Assembly (NCBI GenBank): GCA_934254815.1
Contig: CAKQME010000001.1
Span: 124,001 to 188,000, forward strand
Source of the DNA: an uncultured Clostridia bacterium
GTDB taxonomy: Bacteria; Bacillota; Clostridia; Christensenellales; Borkfalkiaceae
Reading direction: 5' to 3'
Length of the DNA: 64,000 nt
The notes under the pieces are model-generated. The model made no database searches. It was given only the letters and a program-made list of their open reading frames with translations, and was not told the DNA's origin. Both the position numbers and the translations under genes were made by a program. This document shows positions 15,317-22,924 of the stretch, in pieces. Positions within the stretch are counted from its first letter, which is position 1, and every line of letters starts with the position of its first letter.

Positions 15317-15940
15317 TTATCCGTTTAAGCCGTACAGCCTGAAAAATTGACGGACGTGCCGCTCGATTAAACCTGTCACTTCGCTTTCTCGTTCGGGTTC
15401 TCGGTCGCATAAATTTATCCATACCGAAATAGGAAGACAAAATTGCGCCGCCATAATTTCCGCGTCTTTGTCAGCTAATTTTTTTTGACGAATAAGGGAA
15501 GTTATAAAGCCCGTAAAATATTTCATAATGTCGGTATAGTTCTGCTTAGTCTGCAACGCTTTAAGGGTAGGGTTACGAAACTGTTCGATGGTAAGCATTT
15601 TGCGGGATTTGCTGATTTGCGGATCGTGCAGAATGTAATCGATATGTCCTTTAATTATTCGTAACGCGCTGTCCGGCGTAATGTCATGCATATCTTTCGT
15701 AAAAGACGAGTCGTTTCGGTCTGTTCGCGCAAAAATAGAATGTTTTTCGTATTCTTCCATAACGCTTTTAGTCAGGGCGTCGAGTATTTCCTGCTTGCTT
15801 GTAAAATGACTGTACATTGTGGCTTTTCGTATGCCGACGACGTCCGCGATCTGCGAAACGGAAGTGGCTTCGTAACCTTGTACCGAAAATAAATCCAGCG
15901 CGACTTTTAATATTTCCTGTTTTGTATTTCCTTTTTCCAT
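15317..15940 (-). CDS. TetR/AcrR-family transcriptional repressor
   Basis: 207 residues. N-terminal helix-turn-helix: KQEILKVALDLFSVQGYEATSVSQIADVVGIRKATMYSHFTSKQEIL, the canonical TetR DNA-binding block. The C-terminal ~150 residues are the ligand-binding/dimer domain without recognisable specificity. Its promoter carries a palindrome between -35 and -10, consistent with autoregulation. The ligand could be a substrate of the two acetyltransferases downstream (inference). Shine-Dalgarno AAAGGAT precedes the ATG. Confidence 0.9.
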   Translation of the reverse strand: MEKGNTKQEILKVALDLFSVQGYEATSVSQIADVVGIRKATMYSHFTSKQEILDALTKSVMEEYEKHSIFARTDRNDSSFTKDMHDITPDSALRIIKGHIDYILHDPQISKSRKMLTIEQFRNPTLKALQTKQNYTDIMKYFTGFITSLIRQKKLADKDAEIMAAQFCLPISVWINLCDREPERESEVTGLIERHVRQFFRLYGLNG

Positions 15941-15976
15941 AGTATCCTTTGAAATTTACTTAAAATACTTGATTAT

Positions 15977-16006
15977 ATTATAACTACCGACCGTTCGGTT
16001 TGTCAA
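15977..16006 (-). promoter_or_regulatory. tetR promoter with operator in the spacer
   Basis: Minus strand: TTGACA, 18 bp, TATAAT. The spacer contains ACCGAACGGTCGGT (plus-strand 15986-15999), an imperfect palindrome of the AcrR/TetR operator type. A bound repressor would block polymerase directly. Confidence 0.8.
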
Positions 16007-16025
16007 GTATTTTTATAACAATAAA

Positions 16026-16048
16026 TATAAAAAATCGGTACAGACCGA
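16026..16048 (-). terminator. Terminator downstream of the tiny membrane-peptide genes
   Basis: Minus strand: TCGGT-CTGT-ACCGA followed by TTTTTTATA. It faces transcripts coming from 16412. Confidence 0.65.
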
Positions 16049-16057
16049 AAAATAATT

Positions 16058-16093
16058 GCGGCGGACTGTAAGAATAGACTTACGGTCCGCCGC
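16058..16093. other. Strong hairpin (GCGGCGGAC/GTCCGCCGC)
   Basis: A 9-bp G/C-rich stem followed by GTAAG/CTTAC gives a long perfect stem with a small loop. It lies just ahead of the T-run terminator on the minus strand and may add to termination or RNA stability. Confidence 0.5.
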
Positions 16094-16184
16094 GGTTGCA
16101 AATAGAATAAAAACTTGCCTATAAGGCGATTTTCGTTGGTGTATTATCGGCTTCGTAATATATGCGAGATCTCGTTTATTTTGA

Positions 16185-16334
16185 TTATTCCTCATTGCCG
16201 ACGGCAGCGTTCTTTTTCTGTGTTTTCCGTTTCCAAAGAACGATAATACCGTGCTTTATTCCGAATACTACAATATAAGCCGCCGTGTATAAGCCGATAT
16301 CGAGCCAGACGTTTTCGCTATGAAATACTTTCAT
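16185..16334 (-). CDS. 49-residue membrane peptide
   Basis: Frame from ATG (16334) to TAA: MKVFHSENVWLDIGLYTAAY then IVVFGIKHGIIVLWKRKTQ and a polar tail ending VGNEE. One hydrophobic helix followed by a basic stretch indicates an inner-membrane peptide with a cytoplasmic C-terminus. It starts 3 bp after the stop of the 24-residue peptide gene, suggesting one mRNA. No family recognised; holin-, toxin- or subunit-like roles are all open. Confidence 0.45.
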   Translation of the reverse strand: MKVFHSENVWLDIGLYTAAYIVVFGIKHGIIVLWKRKTQKKNAAVGNEE

Positions 16335-16337
16335 TGC

Positions 16338-16412
16338 TTATATATCCACGATTGCAAATACGCCGACAAGCAACGCAAGGTCGATTATAACGTTAATGAC
16401 TTTTCTTTTCAT
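16338..16412 (-). CDS. 24-residue hydrophobic peptide
   Basis: ATG at 16412 preceded by AGAGGT; MKRKVINVIIDLALLVGVFAIVDI in two parts: MKRKVINVII and DLALLVGVFAIVDI. Basic N-terminus plus one hydrophobic helix. It is immediately upstream of the 49-residue peptide gene. Size and composition resemble type I toxin or accessory-subunit peptides, but nothing specific identifies it. Confidence 0.4.
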   Translation of the reverse strand: MKRKVINVIIDLALLVGVFAIVDI

Positions 16413-16535
16413 ATTATTTACCTCTGTGTTCTTTATATCGATTATAAGATATTTCTCGGATTTATGCTATACTTTATGTCGTTGTAACAAAAAAAACGGT
16501 CGGCAAGACAATCAACTATCTCGACAAACAGGAAT

Positions 16536-17018
16536 TTATAATGTCAATTCCATAACATTGTACTCCCTTTCTGAAATAATGTAAAATCCATTCTTTTGCC
16601 AAAAAGAATTGCTTTGCGGATTTCCTTTATCTACTCCAATATGTATTTTTTTGTAGCCAGATTGTTTTAAATAGTTACAAACATCTCCTATAATATTGGA
16701 GCCGACTCCTTTATTTTGATAATGTATGTTTGACATAAACATTCCGATGAAAGCAATTTCGTCTGTTGGATAACCTAAAATCAAATCCATATTAGCAACC
16801 AGCGAATCGCCATCAAAAAAACCGATGTAATATTTATCGTCGTAATTCTTGTTAGGTGGTAATGTTTTCATATCCTCTGTAATACTTTTTTTAGTAACAA
16901 ATGGCGGATGATATTTATAGTAAATTTCGTTTTTGCAACTCATATCGTAAATAGTGTCTACATCTTTTATGTTTAATGTACGCACATCATATTTTTTTGA
17001 TAATAATCTAATGTTCAT
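16536..17018 (-). CDS. GNAT-family acetyltransferase, AT-rich
   Basis: 160 residues from the ATG at 17018, chosen over an upstream in-frame start because AAGGAAACGGT precedes it and MNIRLLSKKYDVRTLNIKDVD fits a GNAT N-terminus. FIGMFMSNIHYQNKGVGSNIIGDVCNYL contains the acetyl-CoA site (NKGVGS) and GNPQSNSFWQKNGFYII the C-terminal motif. Base composition is clearly lower in G+C than neighbours, suggesting recent transfer. Substrate unknown. Confidence 0.75.
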   Translation of the reverse strand: MNIRLLSKKYDVRTLNIKDVDTIYDMSCKNEIYYKYHPPFVTKKSITEDMKTLPPNKNYDDKYYIGFFDGDSLVANMDLILGYPTDEIAFIGMFMSNIHYQNKGVGSNIIGDVCNYLKQSGYKKIHIGVDKGNPQSNSFWQKNGFYIISEREYNVMELTL

Positions 17019-17100
17019 ACCGTTTCCTTGATAAATTCCGATTTGTCTTTGCCTTAATTTTAGCATATTGCGCGGTGTTTTCAATCATTTGCGCAGGTGT

Positions 17101-17136
17101 AAAAAATAATGGTCTGTAAGAAAAAACTTACAGACC
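17101..17136 (-). terminator. Terminator of tRNA-Leu
   Basis: Minus strand: GGTCTGTAAG-TTTTTT-CTTACAGACC, then ATTATTTTTT. A perfect 10-bp stem 8 bases after the tRNA 3' end. Confidence 0.85.
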
Positions 17137-17144
17137 GCTGAATT

Positions 17145-17228
17145 TGGTGCGGATAACAGGATTTGAACCTGCACGGGTGTACCAAAGGATTCTAAGTCCT
17201 TCGCGTCTGCCAATTCCGCCATATCCGC
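17145..17228 (-). tRNA. tRNA-Leu (anticodon TAG)
   Basis: 84 nt. Acceptor arms GCGGATA/TATCCGC with discriminator A and an encoded CCA. D-arm region GGCGGAATTGGCAGACGC, anticodon stem AAGGA/TCCTT with loop CTTAGAA (anticodon TAG, reading CUA), a long variable arm typical of tRNA-Leu, and T-loop GGTTCAAATCC. Own promoter and terminator flank it. Confidence 0.96.
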
Positions 17229-17239
17229 ATTTTCTATAT

Positions 17240-17268
17240 ATTATATACTATTTTTTTTTATTTTGCAA
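17240..17268 (-). promoter_or_regulatory. tRNA-Leu promoter
   Basis: Minus strand: TTGCAA, 17 bp, TATAAT, 12 bases before the tRNA 5' end. Confidence 0.75.
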
Positions 17269-17309
17269 GTGTTACTCGCAAGTATTAGCCAAAATATACA
17301 GACAATGCA

Positions 17310-17374
17310 GTCGACAAAAACGTTCACTAAATAACAAAACTTACCTTACTTCACGCTTATAAATGCTTTATAAT
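17310..17374 (+). promoter_or_regulatory. spoIIGA promoter region with possible Spo0A box
   Basis: TATAAT at 17369-17374 lies 6 bases before the ATG at 17381, with no good -35 at 17 bp (TTACTT). GTCGACA at 17310-17316 differs by one base from the Spo0A box TTCGACA. A poor -35 plus upstream 0A box is how the Bacillus spoIIG promoter works; the assignment here is inference. Confidence 0.4.
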
Positions 17375-17380
17375 TCGGGT

Positions 17381-18193
17381 ATGGTCGTTTACGTCGAATA
17401 TGTTTTCATAGACAATATCATAATAGATTTGCTTTTGCTGGCTTTGGCGAGAAAAACGCTGAAAATACAATCGCGGATCTTGATTCTTTTAATTCCGTCC
17501 GCCGTCGGCGCAACTGTAGCTGCTATTATGCCGCTTGTGAGCCTTGGCGCGGGGTGGCTGCTTCTCGTTCGGGTTACGCTCGGTCTTGTTATGGTCGCTC
17601 TGTCGGGAAAATTCAGAAATTTTAAGGAGTACATATTTTGTTATTATCTGTTTATTTTTTATACTTTCTTATTCGGAGGCGGCGTTGCGGCGCTGTTTTA
17701 TGCGGCAAATATCCGCTACGATATGCTTACGGGTATAAACGCGGCGAATTTCCCGCTCGGACTTTCCGTTCTTGCCTGCATAGGTTTATATTTTTTAACG
17801 ACAAAAGTAGTAAATAAAATATATAAGCGTAAAGAATTGACTTCGTTTCTGGTTAATTGCTCCGTTCGTTTCGACGGCGAAAGTTTTTTAATGCGCGGCT
17901 TTATAGACAGCGGAAACAGACTCGTATATAAAAAGACTGGCAGCCCCGTTGTTTTATGCTCGCCGTCGGCGGCAAAGAAGATGTTTTTTGCGAAAAATCT
18001 GCCGAAAATCGGGGAAATCGACGTAAATACCGTGTCGGGCGGAGCAAAAATAGAAATTTATAAAATCGACGGAATCGTGATATATCGCGGCGATATGCCG
18101 AATATAATAAATAATGTAGTTATGGGTTTGTCCGACTTCGAATTCGACCGCGACGGCGAGTACGACCTGTTACTAAATCCCGCTCTGGCGTGA
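17381..18193 (+). CDS. spoIIGA: Sporulation sigma-E factor-processing peptidase SpoIIGA
   Basis: 270 residues from the ATG at 17381 (MVVYVEYVFIDNIIID, matching SpoIIGA N-termini). Five membrane helices span the first ~150 residues; the C-terminal half is the aspartic-protease-like domain with FIDSGNRLV carrying the catalytic Asp (DSG). In the mother cell the protein removes the pro-sequence of sigma-E once SpoIIR signals from the forespore. It overlaps the next frame by a few bases and is followed by sigE, the canonical pair. Confidence 0.9.
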   Translation: MVVYVEYVFIDNIIIDLLLLALARKTLKIQSRILILLIPSAVGATVAAIMPLVSLGAGWLLLVRVTLGLVMVALSGKFRNFKEYIFCYYLFIFYTFLFGGGVAALFYAANIRYDMLTGINAANFPLGLSVLACIGLYFLTTKVVNKIYKRKELTSFLVNCSVRFDGESFLMRGFIDSGNRLVYKKTGSPVVLCSPSAAKKMFFAKNLPKIGEIDVNTVSGGAKIEIYKIDGIVIYRGDMPNIINNVVMGLSDFEFDRDGEYDLLLNPALA

Positions 18194-18201
18194 GGTGGAA
18201 A

Positions 18202-18903
18202 ATGTTTGAAAAGTTGAAAAGAATAATAAGTCGCATATTTTTCGGAAACGATAATTATGTACATTACATATCGGGCGCGGACGCTCTTCCTACGCCTTTT
18301 ACCCCTGACGAGGAACAGGAAAAGCTTGCCTTACTCTCTCGCGGAAGCGAACAGGTAAAGCAGGAGCTTATAGAGCATAATCTGCGGCTTGTGGTTTATA
18401 TCGCGCGTAAATTCGATAATACGGGCGTAGAACTCGACGATCTCATTTCCGTCGGTACGATAGGGCTTATAAAAGCGATAAACACGTTTAATACGGACAA
18501 GAACATAAAACTTGCCACCTATGCGTCGCGGTGTATCGAAAACGAAATACTTATGTATTTAAGAAAGTTAGTGCGCATAAAGGGCGAAATTTCGCTTGAC
18601 GAGCCTTTGAACGTCGACTGGGAGGGTAACGAGCTTCTTTTATCCGACGTATTAGGCACCGACAACGACGTTGTGTATAAAGATATGGAAAACGACGCCG
18701 AAATGGAGATGTTAAGAGAGGCAATAGAGCGATTATCTCCGAGAGAGAAACAGATTATGGACTTGCGGTTCGGTCTTGGCGGCGAGGAAGAGTTGACTCA
18801 AAAAGAAGTTGCGGATATGCTCGGAATATCTCAAAGTTACATATCGAGATTAGAAAAAAAGATAGTATTTAAACTCAGAAAAGAGTTTAAAAGATTAGGG
18901 TAA
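18202..18903 (+). CDS. sigE: RNA polymerase sporulation sigma factor SigE (pro-sigma-E)
   Basis: 233 residues from the ATG at 18202 with GAGGTGG upstream. The amphipathic N-terminal pro-sequence (FEKLKRIISRIFFGNDN) precedes HYISGADALPTPF. Region 2 (EHNLRLVVYIARKFDNTGVELDDLISVGTIGLIKAI) and region 4 (LTQKEVADMLGISQSYISRLEKKI) are intact. SigE runs early mother-cell sporulation transcription. spoIIGA lies directly upstream; sigG, which often follows, is not here. Confidence 0.94.
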   Translation: MFEKLKRIISRIFFGNDNYVHYISGADALPTPFTPDEEQEKLALLSRGSEQVKQELIEHNLRLVVYIARKFDNTGVELDDLISVGTIGLIKAINTFNTDKNIKLATYASRCIENEILMYLRKLVRIKGEISLDEPLNVDWEGNELLLSDVLGTDNDVVYKDMENDAEMEMLREAIERLSPREKQIMDLRFGLGGEEELTQKEVADMLGISQSYISRLEKKIVFKLRKEFKRLG

Positions 18904-18945
18904 AAACGTTACATTTAAGAATGTTTCGCCTTTGATCTAATGTGC

Positions 18946-18992
18946 TGATCGCTTATTCAATGGGATTCTTCGGCAGAGCCTCAGAATGACAT
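18946..18992. repeat. Dispersed repeat, single-arm copy
   Basis: CGCTTATTCAATGGGATTCT, then TCGGCAGAGCCTCAGAATGA. This is one hairpin arm of the repeat family (ATTCT pairs with AGAAT), without the long core. Confidence 0.65.
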
Positions 18993-19092
18993 TATAATTT
19001 CAGCTTATTTAATTTTTTTACTCATGTTAATGCCCTTTATTACGGCATAACGCTTGACCTTATAGGTTGTTTATAATTATATTATAGGAACG

Positions 19093-19135
19093 ATCTAAAT
19101 GCCGATTGTACAACATTTACAATCGGCATTTAGAT
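19093..19135. other. Perfect 18-bp inverted repeat
   Basis: ATCTAAATGCCGATTGTA (19093-19110) and TACAATCGGCATTTAGAT (19118-19135), separated by 7 bases. No long T-run follows either side. It lies between sigE and the convergent lipoprotein relic and could terminate both or be an end of a lost element. Confidence 0.6.
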
Positions 19136-19212
19136 TTATATATTGAATTTTGGCTATTTTTTCGATTAAAACATAATTTGTAAAGAACACGAGATATTCG
19201 ACTTCCTAAAAG

Positions 19213-19723
19213 CTAAACTATTTCAAAAGCTGATTCATATAGCTCTCCGGTACTTACAGATATATTATAAATACCTTTTGGGGCTGGATGTCTGTGTAGA
19301 GTTCCATCTATAAGCACAGTTCCATGTTGTATTGCATTAAGAGAGCCGTCAAATGACCACTCATGAAAAAGAATCTCATCTTTTTTTATTATTTCAACGG
19401 TAATATCGTCTGTTAAAGTTTCAAATTCATCTTGCAATACAATTTTTTTGCCTTCAATAATAGTATAAACTTCAATAGTTGCCCCAAGTTTATAAAGAGA
19501 ACTACATGTTTGCTTTTGTAAATCCTTGCCTGATATATTTTTGCTCTTAACACGAATCACAAAAGAAGAACCATAGGGAATAGTTTTTTCATAAAACAAT
19601 TCGACTTTATATATCAGAATTCTTCATAGTTGTCTCATTATTTCCACAACCAATAAATGAACTTAATGTTAGAATCATGGTAAAAAGCCATATCAACATT
19701 TTCATTTTAGAAGAATTTCTCAT
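19213..19723 (-). pseudogene. Frameshifted lipoprotein gene
   Basis: An ORF of 38 codons from ATG 19723 encodes a lipoprotein signal peptide: charged start, hydrophobic core LIWLFTMILTLSSFIGC with lipobox cysteine at residue 26, then GNNETTMKNSDI and a stop at 19607. In the neighbouring frame the sequence continues without break into a 128-residue hydrophilic, beta-rich domain (KVELFYEKTIPYGSSFVIRVKS...) ending at 19213. A single-base indel near 19610 would join the two. It is either a real inactivating frameshift or a sequencing error. The domain is unrecognised. AT-rich. Confidence 0.6.
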
Positions 19724-19913
19724 AAATTGTAAGAAAGAGTAATAATACATCGGATTATATTCCTTTCATTGAAATAAAAACAGAGCATAAGAAAAGAGGC
19801 ACACAACGCCTTACAAATCCTATGTGCTATATTGTTATTTACCAAAATTATCTATATGGTTTTCACAGTATAGACCACTCCGCAAAATATAGCATATACC
19901 TTGTCTGGTTTGT

Positions 19914-20321
19914 GTTACTAAAGTCGTGGATGATATAAAAACGAATGGTGCAGGTAAAGATTATTTAATTGAACATTCGGCAGGTAGCGGAAAGTCAAAC
20001 TCTATAGCGTGGATTTCGTATAGGCTTGCCTCCCTTTTTGATACAGAAAACAAACCTGTCTTCAATTCTGTCATTGTTGTTACAAACAGAGTCGTTTTAG
20101 ACTCGCAATTGCAGGATACAATCAACGGATTCGACCATACTCCGGGACTTGTTGAAGCTATTGATGAAAAGAAAGGTTCAAGAGGACTTAAAGATGCTAT
20201 CAACGACAAAAAGAGAATCATTATCTGTACCGTTCAAAAGTTTTTATTTGCTTATAAGGATTTTGATGATTTGTCGGGTAGAAGTTTTGCCGTGTTTGGT
20301 ATTGCAAAGTGTAAGTTATAA
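19914..20321 (+). pseudogene. Fragment of a type I restriction enzyme HsdR subunit
   Basis: From 19914 to 20294 the frame encodes VTKVVDDIKTNGAGKDYLIEHSAGSGKS..., the helicase Walker A region of HsdR, through VIVVTNRVVLDSQLQDTI and IICTVQKFLFAYKDFDDLSGRSFAV. Intact homologues continue with the DEAH box (VDEAHS); here homology stops after FAV and eight unrelated residues lead to a stop. The N-terminal nuclease domain and ~700 C-terminal residues are missing, with no hsdM or hsdS nearby. A decayed remnant of a restriction-modification locus. Confidence 0.8.
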
Positions 20322-20535
20322 CTCGGTATTGGCGGGTAATCCTGCACTTGAAAATCCTTGCGGGAAACCAAAGAAAAGCGACAGGTTTTGGGCTTGTTAT
20401 AAAACCGACGGTTTAGAAAAAGCTTTAAAAAGATACTGCCGGGTTTCATTTATAAAAAAAATTTACCGCTTTTGCGGGCGTCTTTATCGAAAAACCGTAA
20501 GAATTTTTAAACACTGAAAAACTTTTATAATCGGA
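20322..20535 (+). other. Relic sequence after the HsdR fragment, no assignable gene
   Basis: A frame without its own start codon reads NPALENPCGKPKKSDRFWAC, YKTDGLEKALKRYCR and ends at a TGA at 20517. It is not recognisable as a family and has no ribosome-binding site; it may be the tail of another lost gene. Confidence 0.3.
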
Positions 20536-20579
20536 AATTCCGTTATCGTCGACAAGCGTGTCGAATAACGGAATTTTTT
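20536..20579 (+). terminator. Intrinsic terminator
   Basis: AATTCCGTTAT and ATAACGGAATT form an 11-bp stem, extended in the loop by GAC/GTC pairing, followed by TTTT. Confidence 0.75.
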
Positions 20580-20696
20580 GTATAGGAAAATTTTGGAAGA
20601 ATTTGACAGTTTTTCGACTGTTTTAAAGTGAAATTTTACTTATTTTCGACGAATAAAAAATTTTTTAACTTTTTTCAAAAACTTTTGTAAAAATAC

Positions 20697-20725
20697 TTGA
20701 CAATTGTTATAAATAGGTGTAAACT
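20697..20725 (+). promoter_or_regulatory. Promoter of the 89-residue protein gene
   Basis: TTGACA, 17 bp, TAAACT, ~65 bp upstream of the ATG at 20790. Confidence 0.65.
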
Positions 20726-20789
20726 TTTAGACAATAAATTTAAGCGCAAAAAATAAATCTAAAGCTTAAATTGAGAGGCGAAAGAAATT

Positions 20790-21059
20790 ATGGAAGAAAT
20801 ACCAGAGAAAGAATTTGAACGTATCGGCAAAGAAATGAGAGCGAAAGTTAAAAAATCTCCGCAATCATATAGTAATTTTGTAAGACTTGGAGTGGGTGAA
20901 AAACCTGTGAACCAAGGAGAGGAAATTTTCATTGAGTTTAAGAAAGGTGAAAGCCTTGAAGATTTTCTTATTCGTTTAAATAAGATTTACAACCCTAAAG
21001 TTGTAGACTTTTTTACAAATATAGGTTTATTTGACGGTTTAAAAGAAGAAGATAAATAA
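20790..21059 (+). CDS. Small protein of unknown function (89 residues)
   Basis: Charged, soluble protein: MEEIPEKEFERIGKEMRAK... with a helical N-terminal half and a second half ESLEDFLIRLNKIYNPKVVDFF. GAGAGG lies upstream of the ATG and it has its own promoter, so expression is likely. No signal peptide or membrane segment, no family recognised. It lies between the HsdR relic and the ZIP transporter and may belong to the acquired AT-rich stretch. Confidence 0.6.
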   Translation: MEEIPEKEFERIGKEMRAKVKKSPQSYSNFVRLGVGEKPVNQGEEIFIEFKKGESLEDFLIRLNKIYNPKVVDFFTNIGLFDGLKEEDK

Positions 21060-21120
21060 TTCGGAAAACGTTTTTCGTGCATTTCTCATATAATAAATTA
21101 GGTTTTACTAAGGAGAAATT

Positions 21121-21852
21121 ATGGAAAACGTTTATTTTTATGCCGTTTTGGGTTTAGTTTTCATTTTCCTTATGACTACAGCGGGTAGCGCCGTCGCTTG
21201 TTTTATGGGCAATGCAACGATTGAAAGGCATTCCGCGCTTATAGGCGGGTTATCCGGCGGGATAATGCTGGCTTCGGCGGTCTGGTCGTTGTTGATTCCG
21301 GCGATAGGCGGCGGCGAGAGAGAAAACGTTATCGGCGTAACCGTCGGTTTTGCGGCGGGAACGTTGTTGTTTACATTGCTCGGCGTGGTTTTAAAAGAAG
21401 ATGAAAGCGGCGGATTTGTCAAGTTGTTTACCGCCATGACCGCGCATAATGTTCCGGAGGGGTTGTCCGTTGGTTTTGCGTTCGGCGCGGCGTCTATAGG
21501 AAAGATATCTGTATCTGCGGCATTTGGTATAGCTTTGGGTATTGGTATACAGAATTTTCCTGAGGGCGCGGCTATATCCGTTCCCGCAAGGAAGAAATAC
21601 AGTCGGATAAAAGCTTTTTTATTGGGAATGTTAAGCGGCGCGGTTGAGCCGATAGCCGGAGCGATCGGGTTATTTTTATCGGGGTTTGCGGCGTGGATTA
21701 TGCCTGTTTTAATGGCGTTTTCAGCCGCCGCGATGATTTACACGGTGTTTTCCGAGCTTTCGGGGGAAGTATCGAAAAAGCCGTTATTCGGTTCGTTCGG
21801 CGCGTGCGCGGGTTTTTTGATTATGCTTTTACTTGACGTTACGTTGGGTTAG
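21121..21852 (+). CDS. ZIP-family divalent metal transporter
   Basis: 243 residues with about eight membrane helices. The two signature metal-site helices are present: TAHNVPEGLSVGFAFG (~residues 108-123) and IGIQNFPEGAAISVP (~142-156). ZIP proteins import zinc or iron into the cytoplasm. Start supported by AAGGAGAAATT before the ATG. FeoAB is encoded 3 kb downstream and a ferric-type ABC importer at 50 kb, so iron or zinc are both plausible substrates. Monocistronic as far as visible. Confidence 0.88.
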   Translation: MENVYFYAVLGLVFIFLMTTAGSAVACFMGNATIERHSALIGGLSGGIMLASAVWSLLIPAIGGGERENVIGVTVGFAAGTLLFTLLGVVLKEDESGGFVKLFTAMTAHNVPEGLSVGFAFGAASIGKISVSAAFGIALGIGIQNFPEGAAISVPARKKYSRIKAFLLGMLSGAVEPIAGAIGLFLSGFAAWIMPVLMAFSAAAMIYTVFSELSGEVSKKPLFGSFGACAGFLIMLLLDVTLG

Positions 21853-21895
21853 TCGATTGGTATTTTGCAGACTTAAAATGACGGAAAACTATAGT

Positions 21896-22112
21896 GTGTC
21901 ATTCTAAACGTGGTGAAGAATTGCGCTGTTTAAGCGATTTATCCGTACTTATTCAATGGGATTCTTCACTTCGTAATTCGGCGCTTAAACGCCAAAGCGT
22001 TTAAACAATAGTTTTGCCTTTATTGTTTCGCAATAAAGGCAGCGCCTTATGAATATCATCGTTCGCAAACCCTTGCAAGCAAGTTTGCTCTCTCGATATT
22101 GACAGAATGACA
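21896..22112 (+). repeat. Long dispersed structured repeat, copy B
   Basis: Same core as copy A: GGCGCTTAAACGCC, CCTTTATTG/CAATAAAGG, and a hairpin reading GCAAAC...GTTTGC where A reads GCAGAC...GTCTGC, a compensated base pair. A degenerate extra arm (GTCATTCTAAACG...GAAGAATTG) precedes it. Beyond it, CAGCCTCAGGCTGCCGGATAA (22145-22164 region) parallels the flank of copy A. No gene in 21853-22200. Confidence 0.8.
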
Positions 22113-22200
22113 AAAATATATAAGGTCGGACTAATACTCGCGCACAGCCTCAGGCTGCCGGATAATACTTGGATGCAACGTCACGTTGCCGTCACGGCGT

Positions 22201-22923
22201 CTATTTGTAAACGCCTAAACGAACGTAAAGTTTGCCTTTGCGGCTTTCTCCGCATTCTTCGTAAAATATAAATTTACCGAAACCGCGAACGGCTGTAACG
22301 TCGTTCGCTTTTAATTTTTTGCTTCCGTCGGGAAATTCTTTGCCGTTTACCGTCACGCGCGATTTTAAAAATAACTCCGAACTTTTTTCTCGCGACAGAT
22401 TGTATGCCGCGCCTACGATCGAATCCGCGCGCGGCGAGGCGACAGAAACTTTTTTGTCTTCTATAACGGGTCGTAATTCGTCGGGCAAGCTTTCGGCTTC
22501 TTCAACCGTGACAACGGCGCGCCCTACACGTTTTAGTTCGTTTTTTATAAGCTCCGCCATTTTTTCGTCGACGAATATGAACGACTGTTTTTCCGAAGTG
22601 AAAATATCTCCCGTTTTCGCCCGTTCGACGCCTAAATTGAGTACCGCGCCGAGTATGTCCCGATGAGTTATCGGCTCTTGAAATTTTGCGCCCGACGGGG
22701 TAATTTTTAATAATACTATGCCGAAATCTGGTTCGTAACCGAATTCTTCGATACTGCCGAAACAGGCTTTTCTGCGTTCCGAAAGTTCGTGTCCGCCCCA
22801 GAATAAAACATTATCCTTTCCCGCTTCGGATTGTTCCGTAGGGGAAAGGAAATCTGTAAAAGTATATATGTTTTTTATTCTGCTTCGCTCTTTAAGCTCG
22901 GCAATTCTGTTTTTGAAGTCCAT
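22201..22923 (-). CDS. ylmH: YlmH/RqcP2-like S4-domain RNA-binding protein
   Basis: 240 residues. N-terminal ~160 residues are the YlmH-type domain (FTDFLSPTEQ, THRDILGAVLNLGVERAKTGDI); the S4 domain follows (SSELFLKSRVTVNGKEFPDGSKKLKANDVTAVRGFGKFIF). YlmH acts in ribosome-associated quality control and late 50S assembly, binding the 50S-peptidyl-tRNA complex. It usually lies near sepF/divIVA; here it directly follows a membrane-protein gene (1-bp gap), so the two are co-transcribed. Confidence 0.85.
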   Translation of the reverse strand: MDFKNRIAELKERSRIKNIYTFTDFLSPTEQSEAGKDNVLFWGGHELSERRKACFGSIEEFGYEPDFGIVLLKITPSGAKFQEPITHRDILGAVLNLGVERAKTGDIFTSEKQSFIFVDEKMAELIKNELKRVGRAVVTVEEAESLPDELRPVIEDKKVSVASPRADSIVGAAYNLSREKSSELFLKSRVTVNGKEFPDGSKKLKANDVTAVRGFGKFIFYEECGESRKGKLYVRLGVYK

Positions 22924-22924
22924 T

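Noticed and set aside
17144..17362. Plus-strand frame across tRNA-Leu
   Set aside because: It is antisense to a clear tRNA and has no coding features.
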